Shown: positions 20,641 to 32,809 of the stretch, one piece after another
How positions within the stretch are numbered: position 1 is the stretch's first letter
How the letters are laid out: each line of letters starts with the position of its first letter
NCBI RefSeq assembly: GCF_042477335.2
Contig: NC_091256.1
Coordinates: forward strand, 49,741,001-49,805,000
Reading direction: 5' to 3'
Source of the DNA: Ovis canadensis
Lineage: Eukaryota; Chordata; Mammalia; Artiodactyla; Bovidae
Length of the DNA: 64,000 nucleotides
The notes under the pieces: model-generated
Seen by the model: the letters and a program-made list of their open reading frames with translations, nothing else
The model's database searches: none
What the model was told of the DNA's origin: nothing
Program-made: the position numbers and the translations under genes

Positions 20641-21931
20641 GGGTTAGGTTGTCAAAGACAACGGCTTTGGGAGGTGAGGGTGGCGAGAAGTGAAGCTGGG
20701 CTGGCCTCTCTTATTGCCTGGCTCTCTAGGGCATTGCTGATACAGAGCTGCCAGCTTAGGAAAATTGAAAGGAAAGATGACAGAGCAGTTTAGCTTTTCA
20801 GAAACTGTTTCTGCCCTTTTTCTGGTGAAAAAAGAGCTCCCCTAGCCAGGAATTAAGATCTTATTTGTCCATAGTTGCAAAACATAATTGTTAAAGAAAA
20901 CTAACATTTATTTATGGCCCACTATGTGGGGGGTTCCATACAAATATGTAATTTTTAAGAAGCAGCCTTTTGGAGGTATAATTGACAAGCCACAAGCTGC
21001 ACATGTTTAAATCATACAATTTAATCTTTTATAACTTGTATATGCCCATGAAACCATCACCAAAATCAAGATAATGACCGTAGCCATCACCCTCAAAATT
21101 ATTTTTCTGTCTCTTTGTAATACCTTGGTCTTATTTCTTCCCACCCTGTCTTCAACTAACCAAAGATCTGTTTTTTGTCACTATTGATTAATTTACATTT
21201 TCTGGAATTTTATATTAACAGAATCATATAGTATATACTCTTTATTTGACTTTGACTCAGCATAATTCAAGATTCAATATATTGTGTGTGTCAATAGTTA
21301 ATTCACTTTCATTGCTGAGGAGTATTCCATTGCTTGGATACACCACAAGTTGTTTATATCCTTTCATCTCTTGTTTACGTCATTTACAGTTTTAACGGTT
21401 AAAAATAAACCTGCTATGTTTTTGAATGGACACATGCTGTCATCTCTCTTGGATAAATGCCTGAGAGTGGAATGGCCTGTGTCCTCTGGTCAGTGAATAT
21501 TTCACTTTCTAAGAAACTACTAAACTTTTGCTCCAAATGCTCCATGTCTTTGCCAACACTTAAGTTTGGTCAGTCTTTTTTATTTCAGACACTGTTAGTA
21601 GGTATGTAGGGGTAATAGCTAATGTTGGTGAGGATCTGGTGAGTGTCTGTCTACTGTGTGTGTATCTTCTTTGGTGAAGTATCTCTTTACATCTTTGGCC
21701 TGTTCAAAAAATTAAATTATTTTCTTATTATTCAGTTTTGAGAGTTCTTTAAGTATTCCATACTTCTGTCTTTTCTCGGATAAGAGATTTGCAAATTTTC
21801 TGTCTGTACCTTATCTTTTCATTTTCTTAACAGTATCTTTTAAAGAGCATAGATTCTTTATTTTGATGAAGTCCAATTTATCAATTTACTCTTTTGTGGA
21901 TTGTGTTTTTGACTCATATCTAAGGAATCTT

Positions 21932-22015
21932 TGGGCTTCCCTGGTGACTCAGTAGGTAAAGAATCTGCCTGCAGTGCAGGAGAGCTGGATTCAATCCCTG
22001 GGTCAGGAAGATCCC
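21932..22015 (+). mobile_element. Bov-tA head fragment
   Basis: Only the tRNA-derived 5' part is present ('gggcttccctggtgactcag' to 'ggtcaggaagatccc'). Confidence 0.85.
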
Positions 22016-22131
22016 AGGTCAGTTTTATATATAGGTCTAGGATTTATTTTGAGTTAATATGATGTATGGTATGAAGTATAGATCCAATGTGAAAAAAAAA
22101 TCCTATTATTCCAGCACCATTTGCTGAAGAC

Positions 22132-23388
22132 TGTCTTTTTCTTTCTATTTATTTTAGTTTTTTATTTTTTAAATTTTAAAATCTTTAATTCTTACATGCA
22201 TTCCCAAACATGAACCCCCCTCCCACCTCCCTCCCCATAACATCTTTCTGGGTCATCCCCATGCACCAGCCCCAAGCATGCTGCATCCTGCGTCAGACAT
22301 AGACTGGCGATTCAATTCACATGATAGTATACATGTTAGAATGTCATTCTCCCAAATCATCCCACCCTCTCCCTCTCCCTCTGAGTCCAAAAGTCCATTA
22401 TACACATCTGTGTCTCTTTCCCTGTCTTGCATACAGGGTCGTCATTGCCATCTTCCTAAATTCCATATATATGTGTTAGTATACTGTATTGGTGTTTTTC
22501 TGGCTTACTTCACTCTGTATAATCGGCTCCAGTTTCATCCATCTCATCAGAACTGATTCAAATGAATTCTTTTTAACGGCTGAGTAATACTCCATTGTGT
22601 ATATGTACCACAGCTTTCTTATCCATTCATCTGTTGATGGACATCTAGGTTGTTTCCATGTCCTGGCTATTATAAACAGTGCTGCGATGAACATTGGGGT
22701 ACATGTGTCTCTTTCAATTCTGGTTTCCTCGGTGTGTATGCCCAGCAGTGGGATTGCTGGGTCATAAGGTAGTTCTATTTGCAATTTTTTAAGGAATCTC
22801 CACACTGTTCTCCATAGTGGCTGTACTAGTTTGCATTCCCACCAACAGTGTAGGAGGGTTCCCTTTTCTCCACACCCCCTCCAGCATTTATTGCTTGCAG
22901 ATTTTTGGATCGCAGCCATTCTGACTGGTGTGAAGTGGTACCTCATTGTGGTTTTGATTTGCATTTCTCTAATAATGAGTGATGTTGAGCATCTTTTCAT
23001 GTGTTTGTTAGCCATCCGTATGTCTTCTTTGGAGAAATGTCTATTTAGTTCTTTGGCCCATTTTTTGATAGGGTCGTTTATTTTTCTGGAGTTGAGCTGC
23101 ATAAGTTGCTTGTATATTTTTGAGATTAGTTGTTTGTCAGTTGCTTCATTTGCTATTATTTTCTCCCATTCAGAAGGCTGTCTTTTCACCTTGCTTATAT
23201 TTTCCTTTGTTGTGCAGAAGCTTTTAATTTTAATTAGATCCCATTTGTTTATTTTTGCTTTTATTTCCAGAATTCTGGGAGGTGGATCATAGAGGATCCT
23301 TCTGTGATTTATGTCTGAGAGTGTTTTGCCTATGTTCTCCTCTAGGAGTTTTATAGTTTCTGATCTTACATTTGTCTTTTTCTTTCTA
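22132..23388 (-). mobile_element. Younger ruminant L1 3' fragment (22148-23372) with 16-bp target duplication
   Basis: A 5'-truncated L1 in antisense carries the ORF2 C-terminus ([20 protein letters not shown], a [18 protein letters not shown] cysteine motif, [31 protein letters not shown]) plus its 3' UTR. TGTCTTTTTCTTTCTA at 22132-22147 and 23373-23388 is a perfect target duplication in the older L1. The frame is open from 23372 down to 22476 and ends in a shifted frame (SQKNTNTVY) instead of the usual L1 terminus, indicating a small deletion. Confidence 0.95.
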
Positions 23389-24458
23389 AATTGCCTTTGC
23401 ACTTTTGTCAAAATCAATTGTTCAGATATGTGTGGGTCTATTTCTGGTCTCTGTTCCATCAAACTATTTGTCTATCTCTGTGCCAATATCACTCAGTTTT
23501 GATGAATATAATTTTATACTGTCATGAAGTCAAATAGTATAAGTTCTCCAAAGCTTTCTTTTATAAAGTAGCTTTGGCTTTTGGAGGCCTTTTGCATGTC
23601 CAAATGAATTTTAGAATCAGATTGTCAATGTTCATACACACAGGAAAGTCTGCTGGGATTGTGACTGGGTTTGCATTGAATCTATAGATCAACCTGAGGA
23701 GAATTTATATAATTAAAAGTATTGAATTTTCTAATCCATGAACACTATGTATCTTTCCATTATTCAGGTATGTTTAAATTCCTCTTAGCAATGTTTTGTA
23801 AATTGTAATGTACAAGCATTATATACCTTTGTCATATTTCTCTCTAAATACTTTATATTTTCATACTATTATAAAAAGCATTTTAAAATGTCAATTTCTG
23901 ATTATTTGTCATCAGCATAGGGGAATACATTGATTTTTGTATATTGGTCTTACATTCTAAAACTTTGCTAAACTCATTTAGTCTAGTAGCTTCCCCCTAC
24001 CAAATTCCATAGGATTTTCTCTGTAGACAGTCATGTGACTGGTGAGTAAAGAGCTTTACTTCTTCCTTTCCAATTTTAAACTTTTTGTGTTTTTATAGCC
24101 TTATTGGACTGACTAGAATCTCCAGTACAATATTGAACAGAAATGGTGAGAGCAGACCCCCTCACCTTGTTTCTGCTGAAGGGAAAGCATTCAGTCTTCC
24201 ATCAAAAAATGCCATTGGCTGTACGTTTTTCATAGATTTTCAGGTTGAAGAGTTTTCCTTCTACACAAGTTTACTGAGATTTTTAAAAAATCAGAAATGG
24301 ATGTTGAATTTTGTCAAATATTTCTTTAGATTTCTTGTCCTTTTGTCTGTTAATATGGTCAATTATACTAGTTGATTAAAAATATCAGCCTTGCATTTCT
24401 GGGTTAAAGCTCACTTGATTGTGATGCATTATCCTCTTAAAATATTGCTTGATTAGTC

Positions 24459-24767
24459 AGTGAAAATCATTCATTTGTGTCCAACTCGTTGTGACCCCGT
24501 GGACCACATAGTCCATGGAATTCTCCAGGCCAGAATACTGAAGGGGTAGCCTTTCCCTTCTCCAGAGGATCTTCCCAACCCAGGGATTGAAGCCAGGAAC
24601 TCCCGCATTGCAGGCGGATTCTTTACCATCTGAGCAGCTGGGGAAGCCCAAGAATACTGGCATGGGTAGCCTATTCCTTCTCCAGCGGATCTTCCAGACG
24701 CAGAAATTGAACTGGGGTCGCCTGCATTGCAGGCTAATTCTTTACCAGCTGAGCCACCAGGGAAGCT
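24459..24767 (-). mobile_element. Tandem pair of Bov-tA segments (minus)
   Basis: A full antisense Bov-tA (24459-24650) is directly followed by a second partial copy (24650-24767), which restarts at 'aagaatactggcatgggtag' and ends 'gagccaccagggaagct'. Confidence 0.85.
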
Positions 24768-24903
24768 CCTTGCTAAAGTTAATTTTTATATCAATGTTCA
24801 TGAAAAATAGTCAATAATTTTATTTTCTTGAAATGTTTTCACTGCTTTTGGTATCAGTGTAAGGCTCACTTTGTAGAATGAATTGGGAAATATTCCCTTA
24901 TTT

Positions 24904-25112
24904 CTGGGCTTCCCTGGTGACTCATATGGTAAAGAATCTGCTTGCAAGGCAGGAGACCTGAGTTTGATCCCTGGATTAGGAAGATCCGCTAGAGAAGGGA
25001 ATGGCTACCCACTTCAGTATTCTTGCCTGGAAAATTCCATGGACAGAGGATTCTTGCAGGCTGCAGTCTGTGGGGTCACAAAGAGTCAGACAAGACTTAG
25101 CTACTCACACTG
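24904..25112 (+). mobile_element. Bov-tA SINE, near full length
   Basis: The head 'gggcttccctggtgactcat', the body and 'cagacaagacttagctactc' are present. It lies inside the old L1. Confidence 0.9.
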
Positions 25113-25900
25113 TACTTTTTCACTCTCACTTGTTTCTAACTATGTGGAAGCATTTCTGCAGAACTGGAATTGTTTCTTCCTTTAGTGCAACTCATTGGTG
25201 GATCTTCTGTGTCTGGAATATCCTCTATGGAACCGTTTTAATATACATGAATTCCATTTCTTTGGTAGATATAGGGATATTCGGGCTTCACAAATTTTTT
25301 GAGTGAGCTTTGGTAATTTCTGTCTTTAAAGAAATTTCTCTCCCCTATTTTGATGTCTCCAATTATGTATATGTCAGGATTCTTGAGGTTATTCTACAGC
25401 TCAATGATGCTTTGTTTTTTTCATTTTTACTTCTGATAATTTCTATTGTTCAGTCTTCAAATTCACTTATTTTTTCCTATAATTTTCAATCTGCCATTGA
25501 TCCCATCCACTGTATTTTTTATCCCAGATATTATGGTTTTTCACCACTAGAAGTTTGGGTCTTTTTATATCCTACAAGTCTCAAACATATTTAATCTTCC
25601 TGTAAGTTCTTAGTTGTGTGAAACACAATTATAATAATTGTTTTAATGTCCTTGTCCACTAATTGTATCAGTTGTGCTATTTTGTGGCTGATTTTTTCCC
25701 TTCTCATTATGGGTTGCATTTTTCTGCTTCTTTAAATGCTTGTTGATATTTGATTGGATGCTTCACAGTGTGAATTTTGTGTTTTTGAGTGTTGGATATA
25801 TATATATACCTGTAAATATTCTTGAGCTTTTTTTCAGGGCAAAGTTAAATTACTTGGGAACAATTTGATATTTGGGTTATGTTTTAAGCTTTGTTAGAAA

Positions 25901-27308
25901 CACAGAAGTGTTTCAGTGTAAGGTTGATTTTTGTCTTACTATTGAGGCAAAATCCTTCTGAATACTCTAATGCCCTTGGAATTATGGAGTTCTCTACTCA
26001 GGATGAAAGAATTATTCCTGATTCTGTGTATTATTCCTGATTCTGGGTATTATTTTCCCTGATCTTTAAGTCCTTTACTACATACTTAAAGTGACCCTCA
26101 GCCTTGAAATTGCTAGTCAATTGATCTCTGGAGTCTAATCTCTGTGTCTTTAGAGTTGAGCAGGCTTCATGTTGACTCCATGGCCTGGGAACTCTCTGAA
26201 AACAGTAAGCTGGCTCAGCTGTGGGACTCACATCATTTATTTACCATCAGTCTTGATCAGGTGCATCCCTGGGCAGGCTGGCCCTGGCTGCAGCTGGAGT
26301 ATTCCTTTGTCTTTAATTGCTTGATGTCCAATGTCTTAGAAACCATTTAATTATATATTAATATGTTGTCTTGTATTTCAGTTGTTTCAAGTAGGAGGGA
26401 AAATTTGGCCCCTGTTACTCCATTTAATTGGAAATGTAAATCACAGTATATCACTTAATCCCAACAACCTCATTTTACAATGAGTTTCTATTCTATTTTC
26501 ACACAAGAATATTTTGGTTCAGACAGGTTTAGCTAAGCTAATTAAAGGTAATCCCAGGGCTTAAATCCAGGTGTTTCTTTCCAAAACCTGAATTCCTCTC
26601 ACTGTGTTAGGCTCATGGTGTTGTCAGAACGGCATTCAGGGCTTGAATTTAGGTCAGTCTCTGACTTCAATGATATCTATGATCTTAGTCAAGTCATGAA
26701 TATTTTCTGTGTCAGGGAACCCAAGGGAAACTTTCAATTGCTCTGTTCCAAGGCTACGCTTTAGGCCATGACTAACTTCTCTTCCTATAGGCCACAGTTT
26801 TCGACCTGATTTTCTGTCCCCTTTAACCCTACCAGTAAAGTTCGTTTCCTTTATGACTCCTTTCTCTCTCAAATGCTTAGCGCAGAGCCTGGCACACAAA
26901 AAAGTCCTCAATACGTGTTTATTGAGTGAATAAATAAATGGATGCATGTATGATTGACTGAAGGGAAGAGTACTGTCCACTTCCTTGTCTTCTCCCAGCA
27001 AGCACAGCAGGAGGGTCCCTGGACACCAGTGGAATCACATTAGTATCAGCGACCCCCAGAGTCTGGCTCCACTCAGTCAAGCAGGCCCCTTAGTGCTCTT
27101 TAAACTCTTCCCCCATCCAGTAACAGTATTTCTGAATTTTTAAGAGTTCAGAAAGGAATACTATTCAGTATTTTGAATTGTTGGGAAAAAAGGGCACTAA
27201 TTATAGTTACATAAATAGAAGGTGGTCATTTTTTGTTCCATCAATTCATGAACCAAAGCCTGAAATTCTGATTGTACTAGGTTTGGACTGTAAATGTCAC
27301 CAGTCAGC
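25901..27308. other. Intergenic, mostly unassigned
   Basis: Only a short MIR/L2-like piece (26855-26955; 'agcgcagagcctggcacaca' then 'gtgtttattgagtgaataaa') is recognised. I see no exon. Confidence 0.5.
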
Positions 27309-27652
27309 AAGAAAGTCATGAAATTGGCTAGTTCTGTAAATTATGGGAGTAGACCTGCTCTTTACAAGGATTATATAACAACAATATATTCTGCCTGAGG
27401 ACAGTCTCTGGATTAAACTTTCTGGCTAATTCTGTTATCTTAAAATGTAAATTATGGGAGTAGGTCTGGTGAGGTCTTTACAACCTCCAGACATTCTTTG
27501 GATTCATTGGAGAGTATATAACTTCATTGCTAATACTAACAAGCGGGTACTCTTTCTACCCTCTTCTGATGCCTATGTCAGAAGCTTTCTCTATCTCCTT
27601 TATACTTTAATAAAACTTTATTACACACACATACAAAGAAAGTCATGAAATT
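27309..27652 (+). mobile_element. Ruminant ERV LTR fragment (27326-27635) with 17-bp flanking duplication
   Basis: The sequence resembles the U3-R part of a ruminant endogenous retrovirus LTR. It has a TATA-like 'gagtatataacttcattgct' at 27512, then 'ctttctctatctcctttata' and AATAAA at 27609, and it stops about 20 nt after that signal. A perfect 17-bp repeat, AAGAAAGTCATGAAATT, flanks it at 27309-27325 and 27636-27652. The U5 part is missing. It carries no coding sequence. A 17-bp duplication is too long for retroviral integration and fits LINE-type insertion. Confidence 0.7.
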
Positions 27653-28369
27653 CATAAAAGGATTTTTTTCCCCTAAGATCCCTCTGGCTTACATAGTTCC
27701 TGCTGACCAAGCGATGGGATGAGTCAAGGCCCCTGTCTGGCACACTCGGCCATCACCAGGAGCACTCACTTCCTTGGAAACAGCTCAGTGGGTTGTGGGA
27801 TGAAGAGGAGGGGCCAGAATAGAAAGTTCTGCTCAATGCCCTGCACACCTCTCTGTCCTTCAGGCAAGGAACATCCCCATCTATTGCTGAATTCCACAAA
27901 ACGGTTAGTCTTAGAGGCTGGCTTTTAGGATCCTTGAGAATCCAGTTAAGTTTGACCACTGTCTATGACCATATGCTGTGTGCTCAGCTTGGTGCTCTTC
28001 TCTAGGTGGTCTTTGGCTCTCTGTTTGGGAGATGGCTCACTCCTTAGTTCTTCTTTCCGAGGAGAGAACACTGAGAGGAAACACACTGGGGCCTGGGAGG
28101 ATCAGTTGTGCAAAGGGACTGGTAGCTCCAATAACATAAGGGCCTCTGATAGTTTGAGAAATGCCCAGAAGGTTCTCTGCCCTTTCTGATCCCACCCTGC
28201 TCCCTACTCCCATCTCCTGAAAGGCCTGAAAATGATACAGTGTTTGGAAATTAGTTGAAGTCCAATGAAACACATACTTTAAGGGCTTCAATTTGTATCT
28301 TAATTGCTTATTAAAATTCATACTTAAAAGTGGATATTTTATATGTGTTAGTCATATCTACATGTTTTT
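27653..28369. other. Intergenic, no recognised feature
   Basis: I see no gene or named repeat here. Open frames on both strands are short and show no known similarity. Confidence 0.5.
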
Positions 28370-28545
28370 CATTTCATACTTACAGTGGTTATTTGAGATA
28401 GCTGCCAGAATTTTCTCCATTTTCTTTAAATGAGGAAATTGAAAAGGGTTAAGGCATTTACCAAATAGGTTAGAGACAGAAATGTATTAAAATTCGGTCT
28501 GCTGATTCTAGCTCCAGTGTTCTTCTCACTATACCCTTTCCTCTC
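28370..28545 (-). repeat. MIR SINE (minus)
   Basis: 'ctttaaatgaggaaattgaa' through 'gctgattctagctccagtgt' follows the antisense MIR. Confidence 0.7.
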
Positions 28546-28624
28546 AGAGGGACCTCTTGATGGGCCAGTAACATTTGCTTTAGTTCTTAGATTTACCTGT
28601 CAATAGTGAGCAGCATAGGTAGAG

Positions 28625-28835
28625 AAAAACCCCACTAACATTAGCATTATATAAACCTTATTTTAAATCTTGGATCTATCACTTAAAAGCTTTGTGACTT
28701 TGGACAAACTGTTTAACTTCTCTGACTCTGTTTCTTTAGAATAAAAGCTTTTGCCTTCCAGGGTGATTATTTTGAATACTCTGAGACATTATGTATACAA
28801 ATGCCTGGCGCACGAAATACACTTGGAGTAACTAT
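28625..28835 (+). repeat. MIR SINE
   Basis: 'gctttgtgactttggacaaa', 'ttaacttctctgactctgtt' and 'atgcctggcgcacgaaatac' follow the sense MIR. Confidence 0.75.
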
Positions 28836-29130
28836 TACTAGACATACAGTTCCCATTTCTTTCACAGTGTATCCTCTCATTCCACTTGAAACTTCATTCC
28901 ATCAAACCATCCCTTATTATTTCAGACCTCGTGAATCTGTCTTTTCTGAGTTATTTCAGCATTTACAACCCCTGCTGTTCAATTTAACAGTTAATTACTA
29001 CTTTATATTCTTAGTCTCTGTCCCTGACTAGTGTGGAAGCTCAGGGGAGCCACTGGACTAGGTCTGACCTCTGTTTGTTCTATGGTATTGAATACATTCT
29101 AGGTGTGCAATAAATACTTGATGGAGTGCA
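28836..29130 (+). repeat. L2 LINE 3' fragment
   Basis: 'ctctgtccctgactagtgtg' (the L2 'ctagaatgtaagctc' region) and the end 'aggtgtgcaataaatacttg' resemble the L2 3' end. Confidence 0.5.
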
Positions 29131-29404
29131 ATGGCTTAGATTCTTTTGGTGGTGTACCTTAATAGTCACAGTAGAAGGAAGAAGACAGATTATCCCAATG
29201 CCACTGGCTTGTGCTAACATGTCCAGCTCGTATCATAGAGACTGAGAGGGTAAAGGCAGCATTTATAGGTGCCAGTTTACCGGTCTGATAAGTGATTTTG
29301 GTTATGTATCATCTGTCCAGGTTGCCCAGCCCACAGTGACCTTTGCACTGAGTCAAACCGGCTGTGAGACCAAACCATGAGTTTCAGAGCATCAGACATT
29401 TCAT

Positions 29405-29690
29405 CTTACATCCATTCTGACAATCTTTGGGTCCTTGGGCAAGTTTGATCAGCCCTCTGAATCTGTTTGCTCATTTAAAAAATGGGGATAATGGTTCTTT
29501 GCCAGGCTGTTATAAAGACAAGTGAAGAGAAGTCGCTCAGTCATGTCTGGCTCTTTGTGACCCCCATGGACTGTAGCCTGCCAGGCTCCTCTGTCCATGG
29601 GATTCTTCAGGCGAGAATACTGGAGTGGGTTTCCATTTCCTATGAGCTTTATTAAGTGCAAGTGCTGAGTAAATGGTAATGTGCTATAAA
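29405..29690 (+). repeat. MIR SINE, split by Bov-A fragment
   Basis: 'ttgggcaagtttgatcagcc', 'tgctcatttaaaaaatgggg' and 'aagtgctgagtaaatggtaa' are MIR. A Bov-A type SINE interrupts it at 29519-29645. Confidence 0.65.
29519..29645 (-). mobile_element. Bov-A type SINE fragment (minus)
   Basis: 'aagtcgctcagtcatgtctg' to 'gagtgggtttccatttcct' is one antisense monomer. Confidence 0.85.
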
Positions 29691-30109
29691 ATCTTTTAAA
29701 AATTATTTTTAGTAAGAAGGATTTAGAGCCTTGTTTTTACTGTTTTACAAAGACAGAGAAGAATAAAATAACGTAAAAAGAGAGCTAACTTGGAGTTACC
29801 CAATTTTTGCTTATATAGAGTCAGGGAAAAAAGGTGAGCAAGACAATTTGAGGAAGGACACTTGAGGATACTAGCAAGTTTATGGGCCAAGTGCAGAGAA
29901 GGATAATAATCAGAAATAAAAAGGCTTGCTTTTTCAGAGGACTAGAATATTGAGAGAGTTAAGATGGTTTGGGATGTGGGGTGGAAGGGCAAGAAACAGG
30001 TATGATCTTGAGGGGTCAGAGATATAGAAAGCACCCATAGTAGGAATAGAACCTGTGCTAATCCAAGGGGCCATGTGCCAGTGGTTAGCTATTTACCAAG
30101 CGTATATAC

Positions 30110-30245
30110 ACCAGGCACCGTGGTATCTTCCAGTCTGTATCATTTGATTTTCACAACAACCTCTGAGGTAGGCAATACTCTCCCTGCTTTACTGGTGAGG
30201 AAACAGAAGCACTGAGAAGTTAAATCATCCCAAGATCAGCTCTTA
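30110..30245 (-). repeat. MIR SINE (minus)
   Basis: 'cacaacaacctctgaggtag' and 'gaggaaacagaagcactgag' follow the antisense MIR. The CHR SINE abuts it. Confidence 0.7.
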
Positions 30246-30600
30246 TTCTTTTTTGATTTTTATTTTACTTGCTTTTGGCTGTGCTGTGTCTTCACTGCTG
30301 CATGGGCTTTTCTCTAGTTGCAGCAAGCAGGGGGCTTCTCTCTAGCTGTGGTGCATGGGCCTGTCATTGTGGCAGCTCCTCTTGCTGTGGAGTGTGGGTT
30401 CTGGAGCACACAGGCTTCAGCAGCTGCAGCACGTGGGCTCTGCAGCTGTGGCTCCCGGGCTCCAGAGCGCAGGCTCAACAGTTGGGGCCCACAGGCTTAG
30501 TGGCTCCACAGCATGTGGGATCTTCCCGGACCAGGGATCTAACCTGCATCTCCTACGTCGGCAGGTGGATTCATTCCCACTGAGCCACGATGGAAGCCCT
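30246..30600 (-). mobile_element. CHR-type SINE, full length (minus)
   Basis: A complete antisense CHR runs from 'gcttttggctgtgctgtgtc' through 'tggctcccgggctccagagc' to 'gagccacgatggaagccct'. The alanine/leucine-rich frames here (30269-30633) are translations of the SINE, not genes. Confidence 0.9.
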
Positions 30601-31555
30601 CAGATCTTGTTCTGGCCTGACTGCAGATCCTAACTCAGAAGCATTATGTCCTACTCTCTAGAAATTTGTTCCACTTCATTTGTTTTCCTCCAAATATTTC
30701 ACTCTGGAATACAAACTCATTCTGTAGGTGAACACACCAGGTGTGTGGTATTGTGGCCTGGGTTGAGAGGTTCTTGCCCTGGAGAAGAAGTGGAGAAAGA
30801 CTACATCCTGGAGACACACACATACACCTCATGTTTGCTGATTTCCTGGTCATTCCCTGGCAGCAAAAATTTTCCAAAGGCAATATTGGAAACCCAGATG
30901 AGCAGAGAGGACGGGTGGGTGGACTGGGAACTGCTCTGCAGGGGCCCAATTTCTTCTGAACAGAGTGGGTCACGATCACAAGCTGTTCCCTAAAGCACAT
31001 CCACCTCTTCCTGAAACAGTGCTTATTTCCAGAGCTCTGCAGGGCTTCTTCTACATCCTGACCATCTCCTGGGATGTGACCCTAATATTTCACTCTTCAT
31101 ACTGCTTATTAACTGAACATGACAGCCTAGTTGAGTAGGCTAGGCCTAGGAGAGAAAAGATTTTTTAATGGCTTAAAGAATCATTTAATCTCAATATGAA
31201 AAAGATAGCTCAATTTATGCCTCAGATATTTTCTTGAGTCACCTCTTTATGGTAATCAACTGACCTGGTACAGAGATGAATAAGAAACAACCCCTAGGTC
31301 TAATGTAAAATTGTAAATGTGATACAGTGTGATTATTACTAGAATAAAAGTTTCAACAATTAAAGCTTCCCTCATTTAGAATAGGTTACAAAGTAAAGTC
31401 ATGAACTTTCCTGTCTCTCTAAATTTCAAGCAAAAGCTGAATAACCATCTGGTCATGACTGGATTCTTGCTTCAGATGGGGACTTCATGACCAGAACATA
31501 GTCTCTTGCTAAAGTGCTAAGGACTATTCATGCAGCAGCTACAATGTAGTGGTAT
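30601..31555. other. Intergenic, no recognised feature
   Basis: Open frames at 30644-31000 on both strands overlap each other. Neither matches a family I know. Confidence 0.5.
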
Positions 31556-31559
31556 TTCT

Positions 31560-32092
31560 GGCATTAAGGCAGGAATGACTTGGCAGATATTCCTGGTTGC
31601 CTACCCCCAGTTTATTCCCTTTCCTAACTAAGAGAAATCCAAGTTTGTCCCAGTTATGCCCAGCTTAAGCTACTCAGCTTGCTCCTAGAGGTGACCTTGT
31701 TACTTAGTTCTGACAGTGAGATGCAAGATCAAGTCACCAAGTGGGGCTTCTGAGACAGCTTGTTAAAGGAGGCTGAGGCATCTGATAAGTGCCTTTTCAG
31801 CTTTTACATTTGATCTTTTGTCCCCTCTCCAACTTTTATTTTATGCTAAGAACATGGCTGTGATGCCTGGAGGTGGAATAGCCATTTTGTGACAAAAACC
31901 ACTTTGTTAAAGATAGTGAGACAGAAAAAAGAAAAACCTGTTGTATCTGATGCCATTCTAGATACTCTTTACCACTCTTAATTCCACACATGGGAACTTT
32001 TTGTCATAGGAAAAAATAAACCACTATTTGGTTAAATCACTGTAATTGAATTTCTGTTACTTGTAGCAAGATATACTCTTAACTGATATACA
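31560..32092 (+). mobile_element. MaLR-type LTR (MLT1-like, old)
   Basis: 'tgatgcctggaggtggaata', 'gaaaaaataaaccactattt' and 'gatatactcttaactgatat' fit the 3' half of an old MLT1 LTR. It is strongly diverged. Confidence 0.5.
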
Positions 32093-32109
32093 CATATAGT
32101 GAAAAACAT

Positions 32110-32310
32110 TACCTGAATTTAAATTCTCTCTTCATCATTTATTTATGAGATATTAGGCAAGTTACATGATCTCATGAAATGTCAACCTTAAAGATCAATA
32201 ATACTTATCTTACAAGGCTTTTGGAAAGATTAAGTGAGATAATATGAATGAAATTGCCCAACACATTGTCTGGTACACAGAAGGACCTCAATAGATGTTT
32301 CTTTGATTTT
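32110..32310 (+). repeat. MIR SINE
   Basis: 'attaggcaagttacatgatc', 'taagtgagataatatgaatg' and 'tctggtacacagaaggacct' followed by 'caatagatg' are MIR. Confidence 0.75.
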
Positions 32311-32558
32311 TTTTTTGTAGTTGGAGATCTTCTTACATGTGGCCCTTGAGACCATTAGAAAAGACGGTCAGTTTGTTGATAGGCAGATTCCATAGTAAGG
32401 ATGCACAAGACAGTCCACTTATGTGTGAAAACAAAATATTAGAAATTCTAAATTCTATTTAGATTTGTTTGTATCTTACCTTTTTAACATTTCTATTTTG
32501 AGTGCATTTTATCTGTAAGTATAGAAATATATAATTTAAAAATAATAAAATGCTTGTA

Positions 32559-32806
32559 GTGCATAATGAAAGGGGCTAGTGGTAAAGACACTAGTGGTAA
32601 AGAACCTGCCTGCGAAGGAGACATAAGAGACAAAGATTTGTTCCCTAGGTTGGGAAGATCTCCTCGAGGAGAGCATGGCAACCCATTCCAGTATTCTTGC
32701 CTGGAGAATCCCGTGGACAGAGGAGCGTGGTAGACTACAGTCCATAGGGTCGCAAAGAGTTGGACGCGACTGAAGTGACTTAGTATGCATTCATGTGGTG
32801 CATAAT
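32559..32806 (+). mobile_element. Bov-tA SINE with 9-bp target duplication
   Basis: A Bov-tA with a duplicated 'actagtggtaaag' head segment ends at 'gacgcgactgaagtgactta'. GTGCATAAT flanks it at 32559-32567 and 32798-32806. Confidence 0.88.
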
Positions 32807-32809
32807 ACA

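Larger units (their letters stand above)
20945..25900 (-). mobile_element. Ancient long L1 (minus) with nested insertions
   Basis: Antisense L1 text can be followed from the 3' UTR ('ggtataattgacaagccaca', 20970) through ORF2 ('tggaatttttgccaacact'-type, 'cagcaccatttgctgaagac', 'tctctgttccatcaaactat', 'tgcattgaatctatagatca', 'ggttaaagctcacttgattg'). It continues toward a 5' part near 25900. The copy is heavily diverged. It holds a SINE head (21932), a younger L1 (22148-23372) and further SINEs (24459-24767 and 24904-25112). Identification of 25420-25900 as L1 is weaker. Confidence 0.75.

Noticed and set aside
22476-23462. 328-codon minus frame as a host gene
   Set aside because: It is the L1 ORF2 C-terminus, flanked by a target duplication.
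30269-30633. Cys/Gly/Leu-rich small proteins in three overlapping frames
   Set aside because: They are translations of a CHR SINE.
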